Shown here: in pieces, positions 33,791 to 45,915 of the stretch | How the letters are laid out: every line of letters starts with the position of its first letter | Numbering within the stretch: position 1 is the stretch's first letter | Assembly: GCA_905182995.1 (NCBI GenBank) | Contig: CAJJDP010000027.1 | Span: forward strand, 308,066 to 372,065 | Direction: 5' to 3' | Source: Paramecium octaurelia | Taxonomy: Eukaryota; Ciliophora; Oligohymenophorea; Peniculida; Parameciidae | DNA: 64,000 bases | Notes under the pieces: model-generated | Seen by the model: only the letters and a program-made list of their open reading frames with translations | What the model was told of the DNA's origin: nothing | Databases searched by the model: none | Made by a program: the position numbers and the translations under genes

Positions 33791-35278
33791 TCAATCTATC
33801 AATTATTATTATTAAACTTCTATTTACATGGATACATCCTCTTAATGTTCTTCCTACATTTCTCCCTCCTCATCCCACACATCCTCCCATTCTCCTTCAT
33901 TTCCCCTTAATTCTCCCAGATCCTCAAATTCCTTCACTAACTTCCCCCAATCTTATGGGAATGGATCATTCGCATTATCCCATCCACTCTATAAGAATTG
34001 TACCATCTCTTATTCACTTAATAAACAACTCTCGAAAGCATCTAAAATTTCTTATTTTGGTAAATTTTATCCAATGAACACAAGCTCCTATCTTCTATCC
34101 CCAATTGGTTCAGGTAGCCAGTTCTGTTTGAGTCCATCCCAAATGGCCTATTGACATAATCATATAATATACATCAACTTCTTCTTTGGTATCAGCCCAC
34201 ACCTTCTTGGGTATGGATATCCACCAAAAGGAACCAGGATGATAAGTCAATTAGGTTCCTGCCTTGTGTATGTGGATATTCAATCTTTCCCAACTTGCTA
34301 TCCACATATATCCCTTGCATCTGATGATATTATTCCAAAATGATAGTTCTTCAGTGGTATTTCTTTCTATGAGTTGAAATAGTCGGTCAGGATGGAAGGC
34401 TCTCCTTGATTTGAAAGCACAAGATTAGATTCCATATTCCTCAATCTCACTTTTATGGATTGGCTTTTAGAGTTCGGTAATCCACTTTCCAGTTGTAGAG
34501 GCTTCTTCAAAGTTGAACAATTTTGTGTTGATAATTTCCTTTAAATCTATCTATCCTTATATAGATTCTATAATCTTAGCGTTGGGATTCAGTTTCTTTA
34601 GGAGATTCAATATAAACTCTTTTCTCTCCTAATTCACAAGATCTGTTTTGTTCAATATTATAACATTAGCAAATTCAACTTGATCCAACAACAATTATGA
34701 CAATGGGATCTAATCCATCTATTTGTTATCTACATTCATTTCCTCTCCTTATTTATCCGATTGCAATTGCTCCAAGAAATTCAAGGCATCAATCTTAATA
34801 CTAGATAATCAAAGATACCATAGTGACCATAGTGTCAAGTCGAGCGAACTTCTTCAACATCTATCCCTTCTTTCTCATCTCCTCATTTTCAAAATAAAAA
34901 GCTTAGGCTATTGGCAATGGCTCAGCTATTCCTGTACTCTCAATCAACATATAGTCAAACTACCCAGACTTGGCTATCTTCGATATGTGTTTGATTAAAT
35001 CCTCTCTAATACTGTATGTCTAATAATTACCTCAATGTGCAGCAAATGCATCCATTCGACATTTCAACAAGTTTTTCCTTAGTCTTTTTCACACTAAACT
35101 TTCCTTCCTTTATTAAGTTCGAATCGACATTGATCTCTCCCATGTCATTAACAATTACAGCTATTCTGCAATCATGGCGCTATTTAAGAATATAGTTCAA
35201 TAGGGTTGTCTTTCCTGACCCTAAAAAACCACAAAGTACTGTAACAGGTAATTTCTTAATTTTAGTGGTGTGATTCAT
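33791..35278 (-). CDS. CobW/ZNG1-type GTPase zinc chaperone
   Basis: 470 residues after removing introns 35006-35030, 34794-34818 and 34148-34172. The N-terminus has Walker [18 protein letters not shown]. The CxCC metal motif is [27 protein letters not shown] and [11 protein letters not shown] complete the COG0523 GTPase. The C-terminal CobW domain starts near [15 protein letters not shown] and has [20 protein letters not shown]. The protein ends in a very acidic Glu/Asp/Gln tail. ZNG1/CBWD proteins load zinc into clients such as methionine aminopeptidase. It sits 110 bp upstream of ZPR1 on the same strand. The COG0523 family also includes cobalt and nitrile-hydratase chaperones, so the metal is inferred from eukaryotic relatives. 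Confidence 0.9.
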
Positions 35279-35789
35279 GTGCCAACTTGGATATTATTTT
35301 TAAATTAAAGTGTGATTCATGAATTACCACAATTTATATGAGTGAATTTCACACCCCCTTATAATTTATATATAAATTAAATAATGTATGTGAATAAAAT
35401 TATTTTTTAGTATATCTAAGTATTGGACATCTACTCACTTGTCTTACTTACTTTCAAATTTGGATGAACTATACAGAATTATTTAAAATTAACCAAAAAA
35501 TATATTTTTTCATTTGACTAATAATTAACCAGAAAGATATTGTATTTGCAGATGATATCCAATAGAATACTAAATAAAAACCAATTTATATCCTGTTATT
35601 AACCTTTAATTGATTAATGAATCGAAGTTTTTATTCATTTTTTCATAAATAAAGACATCAAATATTATAAATACATGAATTACATTATTTCTCAAGTGTA
35701 TGACCAAACATTTGGTTAATTATTTGAGTTACACCATCAGCTCAAACTCTATGATACAAATTATAAAAATTATATAATTAATTTAAAAT
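35279..35789. other. Intergenic, divergent promoter region
   Basis: 511 bp between the CobW start (-) and the C2-protein start (+). It should carry both promoters. AT-rich, with no patterned frame. Confidence 0.45.
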
Positions 35790-37480
35790 ATGTCGTTGCA
35801 ATTCTAACCTAATGCTAACTAAGTATTAGGAGCATTTTAAAGAGTCGGATTAAATCAGGGGCAGGCTTACTAACCTGATCAGATATATCAAGCTTTGGAT
35901 CAATTAGTATATTAAAATTTAAGAATAATCAAAATAGACTGGCTAAGCGTATGATAGAGATGTGGCCACTTAAATTTATGAACAATGTACTCCAAATCAA
36001 AGAGGATAAGTTTAAATTGAAGAGTTTTCGCAGATTTTGATATCTGCTGATGGGATGTTAAAGAAAAAGATTAATGATACCGAAAAATAAATTTAGTAGT
36101 TAGTAGAGGAATCAAGAGACTGTCAAAGACAAGTATAGGAAATCCAATGTACACATTATTTTATATCGAAGACACTCAATAATAAAATTAATATGGTATA
36201 GACATTGATTCATCCCTCAATATAATCATAAAGTCAGCCTCAGGAATCACAACCCAAGATTTCATTTAAAGTTATGTATCAATATCAGTTGATAATAATG
36301 AATAAATTGCTTAACAGAATGGAGGAGATAAGTTCCATCCAATATTTAATGAGCAATTGGGATTGTACAAATGCATATATTAATGTCTAGCCAAATCAAA
36401 ACTGGAAGAGAGAATGTTACCCTGAGCTTATTGATCTAAGATCGAAACCAAAAGAAATCCTTGGTCGGACAAGCTAGAATAGATTTGTCTTCATTATAAG
36501 ATTAATAAGTCCATTCTCTCCAACTCCAATTGTAAAATGACAAGCAATAATATGCCTCCCCAACCATATAATTCGATGTCCAGTGGATTTATAATAAAGT
36601 AATTCCCACAGTCCTTATTTAGCTTAAATATTACTAAGAAATGATCTCTAAATTCGAAGCTGATATTCAACAACACTACAATGACATCGAAGATTACAAA
36701 AGAGATCTATTTGTAGTTTAGTAGCCTTTCATGGATAAAAACTAAAGGCAGAATCTTTAATCCTCCTTGAAACCATAAACATCCTCAAAGGTGCAAACAA
36801 ACTCTGCTCTCCTTTACTAGCAACAATAAAACTAACCGCAAATATATAAGCCTACAACACCTCAATAATCTTAAAGATAAAACCTAGATAACATTCAACC
36901 ACAATTTTAAGGGGAGGCCTCAGAAGAACTTAGTGATGAAATATATTATGGATTCATCTTGTACCTTCTGATGATTGTCTTATCCATGTTCCAGTGTTTT
37001 GCAAGACCAGCCTATGTGGATGTAAACTTCAGATTATAGTCTTATAGATTTTATTAGGGACTTTGTACTTGTTGATTATCTGCAGAGATTGCTTTACTCC
37101 AGAGTACTTGAAAATAGTGGGGGCAATAACAGTTTTTACTATAGTTTTAGATATATTTTGGATAGCAATCTACAAGGTAATTTCGCATTAGTAAATATTA
37201 TAGAATTGGTGGAGTGGCACTGACAAAACCCTGCCTACTTGGGGAGAAGCTGGAGATCCAATCGTCAGAATAACTATAGTGTTTTGCATATTCAACATGA
37301 TTTTAAAGGTAAAAGGCAGTCTTAATTTATTTTTAGACTGCCTTGTGCTATATAATTTTCCACTATTACAAAGCTGCTTAAACTAATTAGGTCTTGAAGT
37401 TCAAAGCATGGCAGTTGGAATTCTAGATCGGAATATTGAAATAAAATCTCTTTACTTCAGACAAGAGACTCTTATCTTGA
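35790..37480 (+). CDS. C2-domain protein with C-terminal membrane helices
   Basis: 501 residues after removing seven introns (35907-35937, 36149-36171, 36365-36390, 36599-36622, 37022-37047, 37177-37203, 37309-37336). The order is an N-terminal segment with an EF-hand-like region (ADGMLKKKINDTEKQIQ leading into a coiled coil), then a C2 domain (SLNIIIKSASGITTQDF, SYVSISVDNNEQ, FHPIFNEQLGF, VTLSLLIQDRNQKKSLVGQA), a Gln-rich linker, and about four hydrophobic helices (GFILYLLMIVLSMFQCF, ILLGTLYLLIICRDCF, IVGAITVFTIVLDIFWIAIY, ITIVFCIFNMILKTALCYII). C2 domains bind acidic lipids, often with Ca2+. The Asp ligands are not fully clear here. The function is unknown. A Ca2+/lipid-linked membrane role is inferred. 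Confidence 0.8.
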
Positions 37481-37510
37481 TTTATTAAATTATCAATATA
37501 TAATACAATT

Positions 37511-38537
37511 ATGCAAACTCTTGATTAAATTGTTGAGGATCTCTTCAATAAGTTCACCTTCTAAAAACCGATTCCTTGTCCAACACCTGTTAAACCATAG
37601 AGGGCATTTTCAGCTTTCAGAAGAAAACCTTAAAACCCATAATAAATTTTATAATAAGCAACACAAATTGTGGAGAGGAAACAGGCTTTACTCAATAGCA
37701 TTCAATCAATGAAACTCTAAAGAAGTTATACTGTTTGCAAAACTGAAGAATCAAATAAACCTGTTAAATTTGAAAGATATCAAATTTTGTCTAAGTTGGC
37801 TGTTGGAGCATTTGCAACTGTGTTTAAAGCTTATGATAGAATGACTGATTCTTAAGTAAAAATAATAAATACAATAGTTTAGGTAGCCATCAAAAAGTAT
37901 AACTCTAATCTATTAAAATCAGAATAAAAAAAACTGTTGTCTAAGGAGACTGAGATATTGAGAAAGCTAGACCACGAAAACATAGTTAAATTTCTTGGGA
38001 CTTACAAGAATACAATAGTCTTAGAATTCATTGATGGACAAACTCTCACAAATTATTTGAAAAGTAAGTTTAGAATCTATTTAACAAGATTAACCAAATA
38101 GACGACTATAGGAAAAAGAAGCCAAACAAATATATTCTTAAATTCGAGAAGGAATTAAATATTTGCATTCAAAAAATATCTTTCATAGAGATTTAAAAGC
38201 AGATAACATTATGATAATTAATTAATAAGTCAAGCTAATCGATTTCGGACTTGCATCAGAGAATCAACTCTGCTCAGATTTTTGTGGTACACCTGCATAT
38301 ATGGCACCAGAAATCTTTCAAAAAAAGCCCTACGATGGCAAAAAGGCTGACATTTGGGCTCTTGGAGTCTTACTTTATTAAATACTTTGTGGAAAAGTGC
38401 CCTTTCCAGGTAAAAATGATGAAGAAATTATGTTGGCTTAACTTCCAAAATTCTCACTTCCTAAAAAAATTAGTAAAGAATTTCAATATCATTTATTTCA
38501 TCTTTTAGACAAAGATCATACTAAAAGAAAATTATGA
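37511..38537 (+). CDS. Ser/Thr protein kinase
   Basis: 324 residues with introns 37856-37882 and 38064-38088. A disordered N-terminus of about 85 residues precedes the kinase domain: glycine loop [14 protein letters not shown] (first Gly replaced by Ala), VAIKKYN with the ATP Lys, [17 protein letters not shown], the activation segment [23 protein letters not shown] and DKDHTKRKL at the end. All catalytic residues are present. The domain stops right after the subdomain XI Arg with almost no tail. The fold resembles CAMK/STE-type ciliate kinases, and the group cannot be fixed. The gene starts only 30 bp after the C2 protein's stop. Confidence 0.9.
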
Positions 38538-39271
38538 TAATACTATATTAATATGAATTATTGTTTATCTTTAAAGAATTTATCAACTTTCTATCCATTT
38601 CACTTTAAAAAATTGTCTTTGTTAAATTTCATTTTATGTGATTTTTTATTTTTGGAATTCCAAATTCTAAATGATATATTATTATGAGATCTTAAATGCA
38701 TTCAGAAACTATTTAGAAACTCAAAATTACATGAGAAAGATATTTAGATGATCTTATAAATTTGGATAAAATTACATTTTATTAATATTACTATGTTAAA
38801 TTTTCACTCAATGTAATAATTCAAATTTATGACAATGCATTCAAATTGAATAAAGTTATTGAAACCATTGTTTCTTTCTATAAATTTATTTGCCTATTAT
38901 GTAATATCAAATTAAGGCAACAGTAATGTCAAATAGAAAAAGTAAAAAGAAAAATAATTTTAGAAAGTCAGGTTAACTCAGTTAATTCTAAACTATTGGT
39001 TTGATCATTGCTTTAAATGACATTTAGTTTATATATAAATTAATAGGGAAATAATTATTTCCATTATATAATTGCATAATAATTTGATAAGGTTGAAACA
39101 ATTTTATATAAAAGTCAGATTAGACTTCAGATTCGAAAAGCTGTTAAGAGGACATGCTATTCTAACTTGATTATCCAAATTTAAAAGGCAGAGCCAATCA
39201 AAATTTGAGTTTATCTATTCTTAAACCAAGTATATAATAGTTTTAATGCTTAAAAATAAATTAGCATCAAA
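38538..39271. other. Intergenic, no supported gene
   Basis: 734 bp upstream of the H2A.Z gene, AT-rich. A 52-codon frame beginning MSNRKSKKKNNF near 38926 is too short to call. It must include the H2A.Z promoter. Confidence 0.45.
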
Positions 39272-39786
39272 ATGGTAAAGTATCAAATATATTTGTTAGA
39301 GTGGCATAGCTAAGAGTGCAAAAGGCGGAAAAGGTGGAAAAGGTGGAAAAGGAGGAAAATTTGGATAAGGCAAGAATAAGAAGGCCCCTTAATCTAGGTC
39401 TTTGAAGGCCGGACTTTAAGTAGAAAATTAATCAATTATAAGTTCCCTGTTGGTCGTATTCACAGATATTTGAAGCAAAGAGTCTCTGCCAAAAACAGAG
39501 TAGGAACAACATCTGCTGTTTATACATCAGCAATATTAGAATATTTAACAGCTGAGGTTCTTGAATTAGCAGGAAATGCCTCTAAAGACTTTAAAGGTAA
39601 TTCTAAATATTAAATTTCTTCCTAGTGAGAAGAATTACACCAAGACATCTTTAATTAGCTATTAGAGGTGATGAAGAACTCGACATTCTCATTAGAGCCA
39701 CTATTGCTGGCGGTGGAGTGATCCCTCACATTCACAAAGCTTTGTTAGGCAAATAAACACCAGAGGGAGGTCTTCCAAAGGAATGA
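39272..39786 (+). CDS. Histone H2A.Z variant
   Basis: 145 residues with introns 39275-39299, 39420-39442 and 39597-39625. The first exon is just the ATG. The tail is Gly/Lys-rich ([20 protein letters not shown]) with many acetylatable Lys. The core shows [67 protein letters not shown] and [18 protein letters not shown]. The residues SAVY, NASKD and the IRATIAGGG stretch follow H2A.Z rather than canonical H2A. H2A.Z (hv1 in Tetrahymena) marks transcriptionally poised chromatin in the macronucleus. The missing SQ-motif tail rules out H2A.X. Confidence 0.95.
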
Positions 39787-40808
39787 TATATATTATATTA
39801 ATTCATAAGAATTATTTTTACGATGGAAAGAAAACCTTTAACAAATAATATTTGGAAATTAAATCCTCCGAGTAATTAGTTCCTTTGCAAAACTTGTAGA
39901 GCAAAATAGATTTAAGAATTTTTTTCATAAAGTCCCTGCTAAAATTTATTCGTTGATTATTTTAAGATAAAATTATCAAGGATTCTTATAAATTGGTTAT
40001 TGATTATAAATATCTATTTTTTTGCAAACACATACAAGGATAAACATCCTATTCAAACAAAATTTGAAAATTTCAATATACCAAAACTTATTTTATTAAG
40101 AAGAATTAAATTTGAAATGCATTGAGGATGATAAATATCATCTAAATTAATTAAATAGGTATTTCAGACTGCTTTGCTAAAAGTCAATTTTATTTAATTT
40201 CTATATATAAAAAAATTACCTATTATTAAAGCAGTTTTCTGATATCTAAAAGTGTAACTATTATCAATAATTAAAGTAAATAAGTACATTAAGAATGAAA
40301 TTTGGAATAAAGCTGTTTCCAAAATATTTTGAAAATCGCATTTATTTATGAATTAGTTGATGTCATCTTCATAAGCATTTTTAGTGAAATTATATGATGC
40401 AGAGATTATATTTTAGAGTACTGTTATTTTATTAGTAGATTGAAAATAAATTGCACAAAAATTAATTATTTAACGATTATATATAAATTATAAACTAAAT
40501 GCAAGGTAATTTCAATATTTTTCTTGTGGTGATTAATACACCTTTAAAGTAAGGTGTTCCTCGAAGAAAAATATCAAAATAGCCTAATATTACTAATAAT
40601 AGTATTATTTGTCATAGACGTAATTTAAAAATAAAATGCAATTTTTATTTATTCAAAAAGATACATGTCGATTTATTGAGACAAGAGCCACTCTTATTTG
40701 AATATTAAGGCTGTATGGTGTTCTGTTACTGGATAAAGGATATGTATGTTTGTTTATAATGGATAATATATATATATATTGATATCAATTTCTAGTAAAA
40801 TTGACATC
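39787..40808. other. Intergenic with two weak ORFs
   Basis: 1022 bp between convergent genes. Two TGA-free plus-strand frames are noted: 39823-40125 (100 residues, beginning MERKPLTNNIWKLNPP, with one CKTC) and 40499-40804 (101 residues, with LLRQEPLLFEYQG). Both are near the length expected by chance in AT-rich DNA with one stop codon, and neither has a recognisable motif. Confidence 0.4.
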
Positions 40809-41558
40809 TCAATTGCTGAAATAAGAGGCTGAAAGCTCTTCGACAGATTTTTCAAACATGTCTTGGTTTGAAAATTCTATAGATGAGATTTCAAATTCAA
40901 CATTCATTTCAGGTTCAACATCATAATTGTATTCATAGGTGAATACATTTTGATTAAAATTATCACTAGTGTAGTGACTAAGGAAGGCATCTGAATTGCC
41001 TTGGATGATGTTGTTGGTTGAATAAGAATGGTCTTAGGATTCATAACAAAGTGAGTCATTTTTTGAGACACTCCTAGTGTCAGATACATAGATGAGTTCT
41101 CCTGTTTTTAAATAATTTTGAATAATATCTAAGATATTATTGACAATTTAGTCGATGATCCTTCTTTTGTTGGAGTCTATCTTTTGGGTTGGGATCAAGT
41201 GGGCAAACATGGAGTTATTTTAAGGAGGCATAACCTCTTTAACAGTTGATATGATTAACTTTTTTAATTTCTTTTCCTTCATAGACTAATATTAGAAAAA
41301 AAATAATACCTGGAGAGATGTGTTCTAAAGTAATTGGTCAATTCCATATCTTGTGACAGCCTCTTTAAGGCCCTTGTACTCTGATTTTCTCTCGTAACCA
41401 TGGACGGATTGAATGGTCTTTAAATTTTTATCTAATCTTCTGGCGATCTCTTGGCAACTTACGCCTTATGACTTTAAATCCATGATGATGCAGCGTTCCT
41501 CATCACTTATTTTATCATACTTCTTCCTTCTCCCGGAAGAGCTCAAATCTTTATTCAT
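40809..41558 (-). CDS. Helix-turn-helix protein, paralogue A
   Basis: 241 residues in two exons (intron 41286-41309). Residues about 12-65 form an HTH-like block: KKYDKISDEERCIIMDLKSQ, GVSCQEIARRLDKNLKTIQS, YERKSEY. A second conserved helix pair follows (KGLKEAVTRYGIDQLL and FAHLIPTQKIDSNKRRIIDQ, IVNNILDIIQNYL). The last about 75 residues are acidic and Ser/Asn/Tyr-rich, possibly an activation region. It matches the protein at 42669-43297 along its first about 165 residues. A transcription-factor or domesticated-transposase origin is inferred from the HTH. No catalytic residues are seen. Confidence 0.75.
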
Positions 41559-41789
41559 AATAAAAATAATAATAAAAATGATATTTTTGATGACCTTAAA
41601 CTATGGAAAAATTAAATGAGAGTTCCGTTATTAATTATTTAACAATTTAATTAATGTTTTTTTTTCAAATATAATATGTAATTTGGAAAAATAAATAATA
41701 TGAAATTTTCCTTTTTATTATTAAATTCAAAACTTAAGAAACACCAAGATTTAAAGTTTTATTATAGTTGATATAAATTTAAAGGACGT

Positions 41790-42492
<703 letters not shown>

Positions 42493-42668
42493 TTATTAAA
42501 TAAATTGATAATATTATAAATTAAGGACATCTTAATATTTGCAGAATTAACTAATAATTGCCTGAAATCCAGACTCAAATTATGTAATTTGATTGCATGA
42601 TCAATCGACATAAATTACACTCCTTAAACATAACATTCATTAATTTTGAAGTTAATTATACATATAAT

Positions 42669-43297
42669 TCATTATAGAAATGCATAGTTATTTTTTGGTG
42701 GTATAAACAAAGACATCAGATAATAATATGCCTTTGCAAAATGGATTGGAATAGGTTATTCATATATATTACTAGGAACTTCAGGCTTATTCTCTTCGAA
42801 CTCTTCCTTTGTGATGATGGTTGTTTATTGACTGTCATTCATTTTTTAATTTGTATTTTGAACCTTCTCAACTATGTTTAAGACTATTTATTATATAATT
42901 CTTCTCTTATTGGAGAACTTTTTTTATTCTGGAATTAGATTCCAAAACTTCGATGTCTCCTATTCCAATTACTCTTTGATAAGTTTATTCGCCTGCTTCC
43001 CTATGATTTTCTAATTCGTTTTCTAAAATTAATCATTAAATATACATCCAAACTTTACATTTCCATTATTTGTTAGAATCCGAAATCGATCAAAGCTTTC
43101 TTTAAATCAGCATATTCAGATTTCTTCTCAATCGATTTTATTGATTATATAGTTTTAATATTTTTTTTCATCCTCTCACTTATCTCTCTACAAGTCGAAC
43201 CATTTTCTTTCATTTTTACTATTTATTCTCTTTCTTCTTATGTAATTTTATCATATTTCCTACTTCTCTATCTGAGCTTTCTTGATTATTTCACCAT
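42669..43297 (-). CDS. Helix-turn-helix protein, paralogue B
   Basis: 201 residues in two exons (intron 43023-43045). The HTH block RKYDKITQEEREQIVKMKEN, GSTCREISERMKKNIKTIQS, EKKSEYADLKKALIDFG aligns with paralogue A. The later motif NLIPEQKKFSNKRRIIQQ, IVLNIVEKVQN is shared as well. The intron sits at the equivalent place near the end of the first conserved block. The C-terminus differs: it is short and ends AYYYLMSLFIPPKNNYAFLQ. It has no catalytic motif. Arrangement and similarity point to local duplication around the Rab2 gene, or insertion of Rab2 between duplicates. Confidence 0.75.
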
Positions 43298-43431
43298 AAA
43301 AAAAATAATAATGATTTAAACTTCATTAACAAAGATTTATATAAATTCTAATTAAAATTGCAATTATTTGTACTAATGAAGAAATTAAATGATATGTTAT
43401 TTGTAATTACATTGTTATTTTACCTACATCA

Positions 43432-43677
43432 TCATTCTGTTATTTAATGCCAAAATTACAAAATCCAATCCCATTTAAATTATCCTCTTATCGCTTGTTT
43501 AAATTTCATTGATACTATCTCCACAACACTCATTCTGATCTTCCTATTTTTTGCATATCTTATTGCGTAATTCAAATTCTCAATTTCAACGGAATTTTCC
43601 TAAACTTATTCTATAATAATTCTATTCCAACAGCATTTTCTCACTCGTAAACTTATAGATTTAATCATCATTCTCAT
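43432..43677 (-). CDS. Small ORF, uncertain
   Basis: 81 residues without intron (MRMMIKSISLRVRKCCWN... to ...FWHQITE). The stretch of higher GC and mixed charged residues (ENSVEIENLNYAIRYAKNRK) looks more like protein than flanking frames, but the length is within chance. No family recognised. Confidence 0.3.
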
Positions 43678-44713
43678 TTTACAACTATACAGACTCAATT
43701 TGCAATAAAAAAATATACTTCCATTCTATTTTTAGATTCCTTATATGAATAGTAATACATTGACAATATGAATTAATTTGAAAAATCACTGATTGACAAT
43801 ATCTAAATTATTTAATCAAAATTGATTTGATTCTTCATTAAAGGCTATAGATTAAGTGCATATACTAATTACTAATTAAGATAATATGTATTTTTTCTTA
43901 ATACCTACTAAAAATTTAATTAAATTTCTTATTATTTCATTCTCTCCCACAACAGATTCGAATAACTATTTTTGGGTTTGCATTGTTATTTTCTATGAAA
44001 TTAAGTCTAGTAGACATGGGGAGCATTACTTGATTACTAAATTCAAATAATGAGAACAAATTTCTCAATTATTAAAAAAAACACATTAAATTATCTTATT
44101 ATGATTTGATGCTTTGCATTCCAGATTGTTTAACTTATAGCCAAAAAATAAAACAAAAATAAATATTTTCTTTAAGTATGAGAATATAATTTCATAGATC
44201 TAAGCTAACATATTATAATTACGCTTAAAAACTTTAAATTTAGAATTGCAGAGCAACATGAAAAGATTGCCTAATGTTATTTCTATCTTATAGATTAAAA
44301 AATCAAATATAAAACTTGATATAGATCATTATCTTAGATTTTTTCATTATCAAATAAACATTAAATTATTATAATCTTAAATATTTAATTTAGATATATA
44401 TTGCATAGAAAAATTAGTGAATTAAGGGTCACACATAAAAATATTTTTCAAATTAAATAAAAAACGAGAATTATAGAGTTATTTCATTTATTGAGAAGTT
44501 CAATATTAAATTATTTTATCTGAATGGTCTTGGTTTATTTTATGTGGCTGTGGAAAAATTAACAAATTTCTATACTTGATTGTTTAAGCAGTGCATGACC
44601 CCCTCTAAAATGGTAATTTATAAGGAATTTTTGTTTTGGAATTCTTCAAATAAAAGAAATAATTCAATAAGCTCCTCAAAACCCCCTTATACATTCATCT
44701 TTGCACAAATACC
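43678..44713. other. Intergenic, no supported gene
   Basis: 1036 bp of AT-rich DNA. From about 44497 the frame used by the ORF at 44714 is already open, so that ORF could extend upstream into this stretch. No ATG or splice site makes that convincing. Confidence 0.4.
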
Positions 44714-44977
44714 ATGAAGCCCCAAATTTAAAGAAGCATTAAGAAAAAGATAAGAAAACACATTATACACATGATCATATTATATGAGAAAAATCTTAGT
44801 TCCCCTCACAACACAAATCAATACCTCCTAACAAAGCACCCAAGCTTAGAAACAAGTCCAGAAACAGAAGTGAAAGAACCTGGGAGTATGTTATCATTCT
44901 TATTAAACGAAGAAAGACCTTAAATACACTCTTCTTATTCTATAATCTCTAAATCAGAATAAATTGTAACAAATTGA
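44714..44977 (+). CDS. Small ORF, uncertain
   Basis: 87 residues beginning MKPQIQRSIKKK and ending SIISKSEQIVTN before TGA. The second half (HPSLETSPETEVKEPGSMLS) is acidic and Pro/Ser/Glu-rich, unlike noncoding AT-rich translation, and local GC rises here. The frame stays open for about 70 codons upstream of the ATG, so the true start may be earlier. No family recognised. Confidence 0.35.
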
Positions 44978-45537
44978 AACGAGCTCTTGTATATGAATAG
45001 TGATTTGCTCAATCATAAGACTCAATATTTATATGTATTTCATTGCATTTAGAGTATCTATATATATATATAAGGATAATTTTAATTTTTATTTCTCACA
45101 CAGTTTATAATTCATAAATTCCAAGCACATGAATCAATGCATAAATTAAATTGCAAATTAAAAGTTTGAAATTTAGAAAGTAGGAAACAACCAGATTAAT
45201 ATTACTCTTAAAAGTATCACACATATATGTAATATTGACTTGTATAGAATAACTTCTAAATTTTCAGCCAAAAATAAAAAGAAACTAATTATAAAATTAA
45301 TTATATGAAGTTTTTGAATTTATATATATAGTCTCAATTGAATCACTCAGTTAATGTCTTTATAATATTAAATTCATCAGAATGAAAAGCTATCCACAAT
45401 ATGAGACTTATACTAAAGAATACCAATGATAAATTTATTATTAAATATATCAATACAAATTTAACAAGACTTCCACAAGGTTCTTAGTAAAAATAAACAA
45501 TCTTAAAATTAAATAATTTGAATTACTGTCAGAGCAG
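44978..45537. other. Intergenic, no supported gene
   Basis: 560 bp of AT-rich DNA with a short (TA)n run near 45060. No patterned frame. Confidence 0.5.
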
Positions 45538-45915
45538 TCAAAAATATTGCTTATTATGTGAATTCAACACTTACAATAACTCCAAACATATTACTAGAAT
45601 ACTCTTTATTTATGCAAGGATAACATCCACAGGGACATATTACCAATAAAATATAGAGTCCTAATAGAATTAATATTATTCCATGATAGTATGAAAACCC
45701 TCCTAAATAAAAGCAAACGTCGTTGTATTCTATAATCAAAATTAAATATATGTACCATTCCTTGAATATTTAACAAAGTAGAATCCTATTACAAGGTTAA
45801 ATATTATTAATATAGAGCAAGTTAGATTAAATTTAGTCTTTGAATTTGATTAAGGAGCTTCTTCAACAGGAATTTAATTTTATAACTAATGCTCTTCTTC
45901 TGATTCTTTTTGCAT
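45538..45915 (-). CDS. Small two-helix membrane protein with Cys cluster
   Basis: 108 residues with introns 45730-45755 and 45550-45574. A Glu/Gln-rich start (MQKESEEEHQLQNQIP) leads to helix 1 (LTCSILIIFNLVIGFYFV), a loop with YNDVCFYLGGFSYYHG, helix 2 (IILILLGLYILLVI) and the cluster CPCGCYPC. The second intron gives the end MFGVIQYF. The same reading frame continues upstream beyond a TGA into an open frame at 45943-46146 (MNKPFLMKLKNLFRKS...), so the gene could once have been longer. Function unknown. Confidence 0.55.

Noticed and set aside
40499..40804. Possible 101-residue gene upstream of the HTH A stop
   Set aside because: Length is within chance for DNA with TGA as the only stop. No motif, intron or compositional support.
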